From: a virus
Reading direction: 5' to 3' (one strand)
Virus record (IMG/VR): IMGVR_UViG_3300035034_001394
Coordinates: 1 to 59,911 of that record
DNA: 59,911 nt
The notes under the pieces: model-generated
The model's input: the letters and a program-made list of their open reading frames with translations, nothing else
What the model was told of the DNA's origin: nothing
Database searches by the model: none
Position numbers and translations under genes: made by a program
Part shown: positions 50,997-59,599 of the stretch, one piece after another
How the letters are laid out: each line of letters starts with the position of its first letter
Position numbering within the stretch: position 1 is the first letter of the stretch

Positions 50997-51623
50997 ATGA
51001 CACAACAACTCATTCTGCCTCACCCATATGATTTTTCATTCGATGAATTAGAAGGTGCTATCCATAACGCCATGATGATAACAATTATCAATATGGGGCT
51101 AGTGCCTGATCGTAAGCTGGAACTTGCGTTTGAAAAATTAAATAAATATTATTCTGGTTCACGTACTATATTAGATCATGTAGTACTCAAGGATATGTAT
51201 AAAAAGAAACCAAAATATTTCTTACATAGCTATGACTATTGCAAAGGTCTTATTGAGCTTCTAACTAATAACTATAATACCATTTATTCAAAGGTTGTTT
51301 TAATTAATAATGATAGTGACCACGAGTGGATTGAAGAAAATCATAATGATGATACAAAACTACATGTTTCTACACTACCGTTAAACAAAGTTGGTTCTAC
51401 ACATCACGAAACATACTATGTCATTTCATATGATTATGATAAAACCGCTAGAGGTAGTCTTGTCTATGTTATCACCCTGCCTACTGTTGATGATGAGCAT
51501 AATCATATTATGGCAGTCCTTGTTAGCACGTTAGACGGTGCTCATACTATTCAAAGTTCTGTGCGAAATCTGGACGATATGAGAGAGATGGCGAGGGTAT
51601 TAAGGCATATTGAAGAAGAATGA
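50997..51623 (+). CDS. Hypothetical protein
   Basis: 208 residues. No strong ribosome-binding site. Helical N-terminal half, beta-rich second half (SLVYVITLPTVDDEHNHIMAV). Stops one base before the homing endonuclease stop on the other strand. Not recognised. Confidence 0.7.
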   Translation: MTQQLILPHPYDFSFDELEGAIHNAMMITIINMGLVPDRKLELAFEKLNKYYSGSRTILDHVVLKDMYKKKPKYFLHSYDYCKGLIELLTNNYNTIYSKVVLINNDSDHEWIEENHNDDTKLHVSTLPLNKVGSTHHETYYVISYDYDKTARGSLVYVITLPTVDDEHNHIMAVLVSTLDGAHTIQSSVRNLDDMREMARVLRHIEEE

Positions 51624-53240
51624 TTAGGCACACCATTCCCATTTTGCATTACCACAATCCCATATTCTATTCCATCCTTGTAATTGTCTATTCTCCCACT
51701 CTGTCATATTAGGATCATCATCACTGTTTTTACGCAGTGTATAACGATGATGGCGCTTGAGAGGATAACAATTAATAGGATAATACCAATAATTTGGCAC
51801 AGTGTCATCAAGACGAGTGAAACCCAAATGTGAATAAACATTCCCCTCCCCCCATCTAAGGTCAGCATACGAAATAACATGTGCAGGTTTCTCATCCTTA
51901 ATGAAAGCGTTAAATAATTTTGATGCGCCACCTTGAACGTTCCATCCCTGCTTAGTAGCAAAACGGGATATTTCCCATGTGTCTGTATTTTTACGTGACA
52001 CCTCACCCTTACTAAACGTCATCACACTAATTAAGTTATCACCATAGAATAATCCATATTTTAATTTTGAGCGACTATATCCCCCAATATGATTATTCTC
52101 CATAAAAGGTTTTGCGTCTTCGGCGCTAATAATGCGAATTGAACATTTACGAGCGCCAATCTTAATAGCTGTGCCCTTACCGATACGATTCTTAATCATA
52201 GACAACACAAGTTGCTTTTTATTGACCCATTCATCCTCAAATATAGTAATCAGAGATTTATTTTGCTCCTTTAAACGGAGATATTTATCACGGTGATAAG
52301 TTCGGTCCTTGCCCTTACCATATTTTCCATGATTTTCACCGTGCCAATACAGTCCACACATTTCTATACCCATACCCTGTTCTGGTATATATATGTCAAT
52401 CTCCAAAGGTGAAATGAGAGACCTGTTACCAATCTCATTAGGCACACCAAGGTTGGTAATATATTCAGCTAAATTGATCTCATGACTAGAACGGGTATGC
52501 GAAATACATAAACCAAAGCATGAAATTTCAGTCTTTTGTCTATAAGGATCAAACATCTGACTATGACGTGAAGCCTTGATACCACAATTAATACACTTGA
52601 TGCGCCATGTGCCTTTACCAGCAACAGGATAAAAGTCATCATCCAGCTCAAGCCCAAGCGATTTCAGGCCATCTATTTTTGCCAGCATCGCATTATGAGA
52701 TTTTGTTTTGTTTGATTTTATTGCACCTGCAACATATGATTCAGGAGTACGCTTTTCACAAGCTTCCTGATAAAGTGGCTTATGACCATTATTAACACGT
52801 GTGATTAAAGCACGACGACCCCTATCAGACATTTGTTCAGGATTGGTAGTAGCATATTCAGTCTGAGCATCCGATAACTTCTTTTTAGATGCTTCTGTGT
52901 GGCTCTTACCGTACATGGGGTGAGATGTTTTATCTTTTAGGCGTTCCAGAGCCTTCTGAGAGATAATGGCCTTTGTAGCCGCTGTGTGTGTTGAACCCTT
53001 GTTCTTGGCTGGTTTGCCTTTTTTCGCCTTAGAGATTTTTCTCTTGGTTGCATCAGATAGCTTACGGCCAGTATTTTGGGAAATGGTTTTCTTACTAATC
53101 TTTTCACGAAGCGCTTCTGAATGAGTATGGCCATATTTAATTCTGTAATCAGATGGTAGTATATCATGCTTTTTCAGATGCTGGTATGTGAGTTGTGAAA
53201 ACTCCTCACCACAGATTAAACATTTGATTTTATTTTTCAT
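51624..53240 (-). CDS. Homing endonuclease (NUMOD3 plus Vsr/EDxHD-like)
   Basis: 538 residues. N-terminal zinc-finger-like CLICGEEFSQLTYQHLKKH. Then three NUMOD3-type repeats (about 45-135: S-x-x-T-K-x-K-I-S-x-A-K-K-G and similar) that bind DNA. Residues about 280-345 carry LEIDIYIPEQGMGIEMCGLYWHGE and TIFEDEW, the D...E-x-x... pattern of Vsr-like (EDxHD) nucleases. A C-terminal domain of about 190 residues follows. A free-standing mobile gene next to the tail sheath gene. Confidence 0.85.
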   Translation of the reverse strand: MKNKIKCLICGEEFSQLTYQHLKKHDILPSDYRIKYGHTHSEALREKISKKTISQNTGRKLSDATKRKISKAKKGKPAKNKGSTHTAATKAIISQKALERLKDKTSHPMYGKSHTEASKKKLSDAQTEYATTNPEQMSDRGRRALITRVNNGHKPLYQEACEKRTPESYVAGAIKSNKTKSHNAMLAKIDGLKSLGLELDDDFYPVAGKGTWRIKCINCGIKASRHSQMFDPYRQKTEISCFGLCISHTRSSHEINLAEYITNLGVPNEIGNRSLISPLEIDIYIPEQGMGIEMCGLYWHGENHGKYGKGKDRTYHRDKYLRLKEQNKSLITIFEDEWVNKKQLVLSMIKNRIGKGTAIKIGARKCSIRIISAEDAKPFMENNHIGGYSRSKLKYGLFYGDNLISVMTFSKGEVSRKNTDTWEISRFATKQGWNVQGGASKLFNAFIKDEKPAHVISYADLRWGEGNVYSHLGFTRLDDTVPNYWYYPINCYPLKRHHRYTLRKNSDDDPNMTEWENRQLQGWNRIWDCGNAKWEWCA

Positions 53241-53313
53241 AACGAATGTATAAACGGGCCATAAACAATGTCAATGGCCCGCTTTATATATTATAACCTA
53301 CTGAAATGATTGA

Positions 53314-55674
53314 TTAAAAATCAGCATCAGGACTATATACTGTAATCGGAACAAAGATAAATTCTACCGCCCCAATTGGTTTAATACCAATCTCTGCCCA
53401 TAATTCATTACGTGTAATACGTTCCGCAGTATTTGTATTCTCATCACAACGAGAAACAGAATCATAAAGTGCTCTTTGTGTAATAAGTCCAGCAAGGTAT
53501 CTATCGATTATGTTACGAACCTGACCCCATGTCTTGGCATCATTTTGAGCACCAAGGAATGGACGTAGATTCACCTTGATGTCATACTTGATCTTACTAA
53601 CAAGACGTGCAACATTAATACGTGATAGCATTGTGTTGCCACCATACATAGTTTTGTTACCCATGCTTCTAAGACCAACACGATACTGATTAACAACAGG
53701 GTTGATATTATTATCATAAAGAATAGCCGATTGACCTTTGTTAAGGTTAACAGCTTTGAATTCATTATTATAATCAAGATAACCAACAGATGTTAGTCCT
53801 GATACTAAACCTCTTTGGTCACCCATTGGCGCAAACCATGGCGCAGCTACTTGGTCATTATATGCCAATAGTCTTAGAGCATTAGCTGAGGCTGGTACAA
53901 ATATTGTTTGACCATCAATGTTGGTTGACAGACCATTCATGTAGAACCATGAACCATAAGGTGTTGTTGAGGATGTAAATCCATCTACACCATTTTCTGA
54001 TGCCAGATTTGCATTTGTTTTCCACTCTGTAGCAGTAATTTCACGGCCTTTAGTAATACCTGAAGGTTTCATGTGGAATGGAATATCAGAACTGATATGA
54101 GCGCGTTCTTCGATGGCTGTATTAAGTGATACCATTTCATCAATGAGTTCAGGATAGCCAGGCGCTGCAATATGCGTATAGAAAATAGCTTCAGCATCAA
54201 GATTGTTCGTATCAGAAATTGCTGCCTGTAATGCGCGACTAACAGCAAACCTTTGAGCACGTCTAAGGAATCTTGCACCAACAAATGGCTTCCAATGCCC
54301 ATGCAATGCTTCATCATATGTTGCTTTTTCACCCGTAGAATCATCAATAACTTCGGGTTGATATTCAGAATCATACACTTTAACAGTACATGTAGTGCGA
54401 GGGTCATCAAGGTTTAGCCAGAATGAGCCATCAGCAACAGCAGATGGTGCAATATATGTTGCGCTAATATCTACTGATGATGTGATGTTTTCCCATCCTG
54501 AACCATTATATCTTTTGATCACTGGATACTGATCAAAATTATCTACTGCAACGTCTACCCAAATTGCACCAGTGCTAGGTGTAATAGGAGGTGATGCAGA
54601 AATAACTTTTTGATCGGCAGTAGGATTAGCCACAGTAGTTGTTTCAACTTCAGACCATTCATTATTAACTTCACGATAAAGTGCAAAATCAGTAAAAGTA
54701 TCATCATACCACATTTGGCCATCAATAGCAGCACGTGTAGGTGCACTGGTATCAAGAATAAATGTTAATGGTCCATAAGTCTCACCATTAGAAACGTTAA
54801 GTACTCTAACACCATTAGTAACAGTAGTACTAACATCTTCCCAAACAGTTGATGCTGTTTTGGTAATTGGCTCTGTAAGAGAACGTAATGGTGTAACTTT
54901 AACCCATGTATCATCAGATGCACGATATCTTGACAGTTTGAGGTCATAACCACCATTAGCAGCAGATGTCTTCCACCAATAATCATTAGCACTAGCACCC
55001 AATGGGGCAGTATCAGAAATCCATAGGTCTTCCGACGTTGCAGTACGACCATCAATAGTGGTTGATGATAAATCAATAGAACCAATATCAGTCCAACCAC
55101 CAGTATCACGTTTAATCATTACCGTACCGTCAGTATTAGAATAATCAAAAGCAATGTCACCATCATCACCAGTTTCGAGCGTTGGTGTCACAGTGTACAT
55201 ATTAAAGGTAACATCTTCCCATGCAGTATTGGCAGAATTACGACGATAGAAACCACCAATAGTCGCATCAGTATCAATCCAATAAGTTCCATCAGCAGCA
55301 GCACGTGTCGGCTCATCAGAAGAAGGCTGAAGCTGTTTCATATCAATATCAGCTCTTGTGTAATAAGCTAATGATGAACCACCCTTCAGATAATGCCATA
55401 ATGCCCATGCACCATATTCATTCGCCTCATCACCATGCACAGGGACACCAGCGCTTTCAGTGAACATAGGCTTACCTAACAGTGCAATCGCGTCTGATGC
55501 GCCTGTGACAGCTCTTAAAGTGTGACTCTCAGTTGTACCAAGAGCAATGCCCGTTCCATCATATGATGGTTTATTAGACTCTGTAGCAAGAATGAACAAA
55601 GGTACATTACTTGGAAAGTTTTCATTGAATACTGATTGATCTACAACCGATACGCTTACATTTGGTGCTGCCAT
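53314..55674 (-). CDS. 18: Tail sheath protein with inserted tandem repeats
   Basis: 786 residues. The start (APNVSVSVVDQSVFNENFP) and C-terminal half (from WKPFVGARFLRRAQRF to RITRNELWAEIGIKPIG and VPITVYSPDADF) are those of T4-type contractile sheath. Between about 115 and 440 lie five repeats of the form DG-x-x-W-x-D...W-x-x-V, absent from T4 gp18 (659). They would project from the sheath surface. CCTAAATA stands upstream. Confidence 0.92.
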   Translation of the reverse strand: MAAPNVSVSVVDQSVFNENFPSNVPLFILATESNKPSYDGTGIALGTTESHTLRAVTGASDAIALLGKPMFTESAGVPVHGDEANEYGAWALWHYLKGGSSLAYYTRADIDMKQLQPSSDEPTRAAADGTYWIDTDATIGGFYRRNSANTAWEDVTFNMYTVTPTLETGDDGDIAFDYSNTDGTVMIKRDTGGWTDIGSIDLSSTTIDGRTATSEDLWISDTAPLGASANDYWWKTSAANGGYDLKLSRYRASDDTWVKVTPLRSLTEPITKTASTVWEDVSTTVTNGVRVLNVSNGETYGPLTFILDTSAPTRAAIDGQMWYDDTFTDFALYREVNNEWSEVETTTVANPTADQKVISASPPITPSTGAIWVDVAVDNFDQYPVIKRYNGSGWENITSSVDISATYIAPSAVADGSFWLNLDDPRTTCTVKVYDSEYQPEVIDDSTGEKATYDEALHGHWKPFVGARFLRRAQRFAVSRALQAAISDTNNLDAEAIFYTHIAAPGYPELIDEMVSLNTAIEERAHISSDIPFHMKPSGITKGREITATEWKTNANLASENGVDGFTSSTTPYGSWFYMNGLSTNIDGQTIFVPASANALRLLAYNDQVAAPWFAPMGDQRGLVSGLTSVGYLDYNNEFKAVNLNKGQSAILYDNNINPVVNQYRVGLRSMGNKTMYGGNTMLSRINVARLVSKIKYDIKVNLRPFLGAQNDAKTWGQVRNIIDRYLAGLITQRALYDSVSRCDENTNTAERITRNELWAEIGIKPIGAVEFIFVPITVYSPDADF

Positions 55675-55707
55675 TAATTTTTTGCTCCTAAAATATTGTC
55701 ATTTGTA

Positions 55708-55715
55708 TTTAGGGG
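55708..55715 (-). promoter_or_regulatory. T4-late-type promoter for tail sheath
   Basis: CCTAAATA on the - strand 34 bases upstream of the sheath ATG; GTTAAATA on the + strand at 55748-55755 faces the opposite gene. Confidence 0.5.
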
Positions 55716-55760
55716 TATGGCTCTAGTGACATGCACCAGCATTAAGGGTTAAATAGAGAG

Positions 55761-56315
55761 ATGATAAAATTCTATTACGGAACTAAGCGACATATCGATG
55801 ATAATGTCCTCAAGACGCCAGCACTGGATCAGTTTGATTTAGAGTATGGTGCTATAAGAATGAGCACACTTCGCGGTGAAGCTACCAACAAAGCTCTTGG
55901 TAATGGTTACATTAGAACATATGAGTTCAATGGGCTAAGAAGAGTCAATACATTTGTTAAGAAAAAAGAAGCTAATGAAGAGATAGTTCGCAAAGTGGTC
56001 AGAGCCTCACCTAATCTTGAAAAAGTGTTACAAGAGTATGCGAGCTTTGATATGCTCATCAATATCATAATGTCTCGAAAGCTTAATGAAGGTGTGTTTA
56101 ATCAGGTATTTGATATTCTCTTTGATAATAGTGAGCAGTCACAACAAAAGTTTTTAGAAGCAATGACACAAGTCGGCTATCATGGTTATCTTCGTAAGAT
56201 CAATCAGCCTGCAATGAGAAACGAAGATGAACACCTAATTAAGTATGTATTGCATTTGTATACACCTGCACAATTAGTATATCTTGGACAAGAAGAAGTT
56301 AATTCTATATTTTAA
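55761..56315 (+). CDS. Hypothetical late protein
   Basis: 184 residues. FYYGTKRHIDDNVLKT and YGAIRMSTLRGEATNKAL have a distant look of DUF3990/ART-like proteins, but key residues are not evident. GTTAAATA sits just before it. Not recognised with confidence. Confidence 0.7.
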   Translation: MIKFYYGTKRHIDDNVLKTPALDQFDLEYGAIRMSTLRGEATNKALGNGYIRTYEFNGLRRVNTFVKKKEANEEIVRKVVRASPNLEKVLQEYASFDMLINIIMSRKLNEGVFNQVFDILFDNSEQSQQKFLEAMTQVGYHGYLRKINQPAMRNEDEHLIKYVLHLYTPAQLVYLGQEEVNSIF

Positions 56316-56323
56316 TAAAGTTG

Positions 56324-56362
56324 CCGACACATATCACTTGATATAGAAATGATATGTGTCGG
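56324..56362 (+). terminator. Hairpin after the 55761 gene
   Basis: CCGACACATATCA / TGATATGTGTCGG, perfect 13-bp stem with a 13-base loop, followed by only a short T run. Confidence 0.6.
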
Positions 56363-56445
56363 ACTTTGGCTAAATAGGTGTTACAAGGGGAGGGGCTTCA
56401 CCTATCTAGTTGTCTTCCAATTGGAGTGGGAAGACCTTCTTATAA

Positions 56446-56955
56446 TCACCAATCACGACCAACGTCAACAGGTAATTCATCAAGAGCTGTAGATAATCCC
56501 TTTGACATGGTTACAACGCCATCCTTCATTCTAATCACAGAAGGGCTACCTCTTTTAAATTCTGGTAATGCACTCTTTGCACGTTGTGTCATGTTACCAA
56601 TGATGCCAATTAGCTTGTGATGCCCAAGGCCAACAGCTTGACTTAATGATTCAGAAGTCATCTGACCACCTGTCGTATATAATGCCTTAATGACTGGCCT
56701 ATATGCATCTGGTAGAACATCATGCTGAATCCATTTTTTAGCCTCTGGTGCTGTCAATTCTGATGTCTTGTGTTTAGGTTTAGTCTTTTTGTACGATTTA
56801 TCAGACTTTTTGATAATCTTGGCCTTCATTTTGAGAGCCTTTGGATTAAGTGTCTCAATAATTGGAACAACATCAGGATAAGCTCCCCTAAGTGCCTTAC
56901 TAATAGAAACAATCTCGTCATTGTTTTCAGATGTGATAGTGATAGTGATACTCAT
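56446..56955 (-). CDS. Hypothetical DNA-binding-like protein
   Basis: 169 residues. A lysine-rich linker (KIIKKSDKSYKKTKPKHK) precedes a helical domain with MTSESLSQAVGLGHHKLIGIIGN, a helix-turn-helix-like stretch. Not recognised. Confidence 0.7.
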   Translation of the reverse strand: MSITITITSENNDEIVSISKALRGAYPDVVPIIETLNPKALKMKAKIIKKSDKSYKKTKPKHKTSELTAPEAKKWIQHDVLPDAYRPVIKALYTTGGQMTSESLSQAVGLGHHKLIGIIGNMTQRAKSALPEFKRGSPSVIRMKDGVVTMSKGLSTALDELPVDVGRDW

Positions 56956-57057
56956 ATTGTAATTTCCTTAAAAATAATTGCATAAGAGGGTTGATTTAGT
57001 TTCTCCTATATGTATAAATATATTACAGATTAAGAAATTAATCATGTTTTTGAGTTA

Positions 57058-57133
57058 TCCTAGTGACCAAGCTGGTGAATGGGCCTGCCTGTTAAGCAGA
57101 GATTGCGAAGTTCGATCCTTCGACTAGGAGCCA
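57058..57133 (+). tRNA. tRNA-Asn (GTT)
   Basis: Acceptor TCCTAGT/ACTAGGA, G73, encoded CCA; anticodon stem CTGC/GCAG with loop CTGTTAA (GTT); T loop TTCGATC. Confidence 0.92.
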
Positions 57134-57154
57134 AAAACGTTCTGAAGGGCAATT

Positions 57155-57364
57155 ATGACTTACGTTGACATTCCTGTGAAAATACCACTTATGGCAATTA
57201 TAGAAGATACTGAGGATGATCTTATTCAAGCAAGACTATTAAGATTACTTGATAAAATTGTTTCAATACCTTTTAGTGATTATGAAATTAGTGATGAGCC
57301 AATGATATATGAAAAATATATCGACCCTGAAAACAAAATAGCATTTAGAAAAGTAAAACCATGA
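57155..57364 (+). CDS. Hypothetical small protein
   Basis: 69 residues; stop overlaps the next start by four bases. Opening V-x-I-P-V-K-I-P resembles the opening of the 57589 protein (VKIPINIDLP), suggesting a duplicated or related pair. Confidence 0.65.
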   Translation: MTYVDIPVKIPLMAIIEDTEDDLIQARLLRLLDKIVSIPFSDYEISDEPMIYEKYIDPENKIAFRKVKP

Positions 57365-57582
57365 AAAGATATTATGATCCTAGATATATTACAAGTGTTC
57401 CTTGTAACATGAACTTAACATTCAAACCATTATCAGATTATAGTGGTAGTCATTATCTTATAATTGGCTTTCATAATAGCGGAATGAGAGTTAACCCTTT
57501 ACCTGATGGCGGAATTAGTATTGATGATGAATGGATTGAATTAAGGGCCTGGGATGTTGATCTTAGTACTCTGCCAGAATAA
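57361..57582 (+). CDS. Hypothetical small protein
   Basis: 73 residues, beta-rich with GMRVNPLPDGGISIDDEWIE. Middle gene of a three-gene group. Not recognised. Confidence 0.65.
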   Translation: MKRYYDPRYITSVPCNMNLTFKPLSDYSGSHYLIIGFHNSGMRVNPLPDGGISIDDEWIELRAWDVDLSTLPE

Positions 57583-57588
57583 TATAAA

Positions 57589-57759
57589 ATGAAATTTTCA
57601 TTCACAGAAGTAAAAATACCAATAAATATAGATTTGCCATATGATAATATTCATAGCATTCTGAAAAATGGTAATAGCAATATATTAATTCATACACTCA
57701 AGGGTAAATTAAAATTTACTGACGTGTACAAAATCAAAGAACTTTCTAATAATAAATGA
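57589..57759 (+). CDS. Hypothetical small protein
   Basis: 56 residues, MKFSFTEVKIPINIDLPYDN..., ending before the Tyr tRNA. The opening parallels the 57155 protein. No strong ribosome-binding site; probably translated by coupling. Confidence 0.55.
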   Translation: MKFSFTEVKIPINIDLPYDNIHSILKNGNSNILIHTLKGKLKFTDVYKIKELSNNK

Positions 57760-57772
57760 GATTATTACAATA

Positions 57773-57856
57773 TGGTGGGGAAGTGCGGAATCGAACCACT
57801 CCAATGAAGAGCTGATTTACAGTCAGCCTGCTAGAAGCCACTAGCTTTACTTCCCC
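57773..57856 (-). tRNA. tRNA-Tyr (GTA)
   Basis: Class II: acceptor GGGGAAG/CTTCCCC, A73, encoded CCA; anticodon stem GCTGA/TCAGC with loop CTGTAAA (GTA); long variable arm. Confidence 0.93.
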
Positions 57857-57893
57857 ATATTGTATTTTTATTTAGTCTTTTAAGACCAATAAC

Positions 57894-58151
57894 TCAAACT
57901 GTACCAACATCTGCTCTGCACATAGGTAGACTTATCTGATAATCTCTATTCGCTGTCAAGTCGTAAACTTCCATCACACGTAACATTTTTTCATCATCCG
58001 CGTTATCTCGACTTTCAATCATATCATCACGTGTCTTGAAATATGATGGATAATTCTCATAACTAAATGTATCAGCAATGACAATCATCCATTTGTCATT
58101 ATCCTGAACACCAGCATCAAACCATTTCATAATATCATTCTTGGTTGTCAT
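57894..58151 (-). CDS. Hypothetical protein
   Basis: 85 residues; start overlaps the gp15-like stop by 17 bases. Not recognised. Confidence 0.65.
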   Translation of the reverse strand: MTTKNDIMKWFDAGVQDNDKWMIVIADTFSYENYPSYFKTRDDMIESRDNADDEKMLRVMEVYDLTANRDYQISLPMCRADVGTV

Positions 58152-58959
58152 CCGAACTTCCCCTAATTACAATATGCTCAAGATTAGTCATTTTATCAAA
58201 ATTAGCAACATCTTCATCCCATTGCTTCATAGTAACATTAATTTGATTAACATATTCTGCCGATCTCACTCGTGATGGGGGGGCTATGAGTACAGGTGAC
58301 ACTGTAAAGTCTAAACGGTATGTATGGTTTTGTGTCTCACCAGTACCACCACCTATATCAATAGCACCACGCGTTTTATTTAAGTCACCATCAAACTTAA
58401 CAACACATTGTCCCATCCAGTCCAAAGGACTATTGGATAATTGTAAATCTAATGATGGATTAAATTGTTGTAATATTTGTTCATATATTTGCATAGCTTG
58501 ATCTTCATTGCTTGCCCATAAATGTAATGATATACCCATTTCATAGGGTGTAGGCTGAAAGCTATCAACAGCTATTTTTTTAGTTTCATCTTCTGTCGTT
58601 AGGTTTTCAGGATTACGCTCATGCATGTTCACATTTCTATCAGAATAATGATAGGTTTTAGTATTATGGGCATATCTACGTTGTGATCCATCCTGCCTAA
58701 GACTGTTCATCTCTATACTGATAAGTGGAAGTCCACCAACCTTATTAAGATTTTGGCCATTAATTATCTCTGATACCATTCGGTCATATGTTGAATTAAG
58801 AACACCAACATCTAGTACACGGGTTTTTCCATCTCGCTGAATCCCTGTCTCTACAGTGTATCCACTAAACATTGACATTATTTGAACGAGATATCGCTTA
58901 ATTTGCTCATCATAAAAATATGGCTTGCGACGAATACTGATGGTGCGATAATCAGTCAT
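58135..58959 (-). CDS. Tail sheath stabiliser-like protein (gp15-like)
   Basis: 274 residues, same size as T4 gp15 (272). RKPYFYDEQIKRYLVQIMSMFSG at the start, YEMGISLHLWASNEDQAMQI and YEQILQQFNPSLDLQ in the middle follow the T4 gp15 order (YF-R-Y, P-Y-x-I-x-F, QILP-F-P). It would cap the tail at the neck end. Confidence 0.7.
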   Translation of the reverse strand: MTDYRTISIRRKPYFYDEQIKRYLVQIMSMFSGYTVETGIQRDGKTRVLDVGVLNSTYDRMVSEIINGQNLNKVGGLPLISIEMNSLRQDGSQRRYAHNTKTYHYSDRNVNMHERNPENLTTEDETKKIAVDSFQPTPYEMGISLHLWASNEDQAMQIYEQILQQFNPSLDLQLSNSPLDWMGQCVVKFDGDLNKTRGAIDIGGGTGETQNHTYRLDFTVSPVLIAPPSRVRSAEYVNQINVTMKQWDEDVANFDKMTNLEHIVIRGSSDDNQE

Positions 58960-59288
58960 TAAAACCTCTTACCAATAGAATATGTAAATGATGCGTTATC
59001 AGTACCGTTCAGCGTATATAATAACTCACGCTTCCCAAACGTATGCTGGACCTGTAGATTAAAATCAATCTGTGCTGTTGAACCAATAATGCTAAACTCA
59101 TGATCCATTTCAACATGAGTTCCATTATCATTTATAAAAACCTCACCTGTCTGTTGTGCCGAACCACGCCTAATAGTATAGTAAAACACAAATACAGACC
59201 ATGCACCACTTGATGAATTAAGGTTAGGACTTACACGTAACGGAACACTTGTCACCTCTAGTGTAATTGTAACTGGTGATGCACTCAT
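58959..59288 (-). CDS. Probable structural protein
   Basis: 109 residues, beta-rich without motifs; stop overlaps the gp15-like start by one base and an ACTAAATA (59309-59316, - strand) lies upstream. Likely a tail or neck component. Confidence 0.65.
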   Translation of the reverse strand: MSASPVTITLEVTSVPLRVSPNLNSSSGAWSVFVFYYTIRRGSAQQTGEVFINDNGTHVEMDHEFSIIGSTAQIDFNLQVQHTFGKRELLYTLNGTDNASFTYSIGKRF

Positions 59289-59322
59289 AGATAGCTCCTT
59301 ATGCTACCTATTTAGTCAAGCC

Positions 59323-59598
59323 CTATAAAAACTGTTTTGATGCAATTTGAATTTCTCTACCAAGCTGTCTAAGAACATCACCACCACCATTGCTTGTCAT
59401 TTCTCGATTCTTATTAAGGGCAACAGCTCTTTCATGTATGTTACTCATTTCTAATTTATTAAGCGCATCACGCTCACATTGCATCCGACGCTCTTTGATG
59501 TTAACATCAGAGTTAGACATTTCATACATTCCTGTAAGGCCTACCGTATTATACAACATAGTGGAGCCATATGTCTCAAATAACTCTGTGAGTCTCAT
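59323..59598 (-). CDS. Hypothetical late protein with LFE site
   Basis: 91 residues. MRLTELFETYG is nearly the same leader as MRLIDLFET of the 29316 ADP-ribosyltransferase-like protein. The rest is helical and charged. Candidate processed head protein (inference). Confidence 0.7.
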   Translation of the reverse strand: MRLTELFETYGSTMLYNTVGLTGMYEMSNSDVNIKERRMQCERDALNKLEMSNIHERAVALNKNREMTSNGGGDVLRQLGREIQIASKQFL

Positions 59599-59599
59599 A

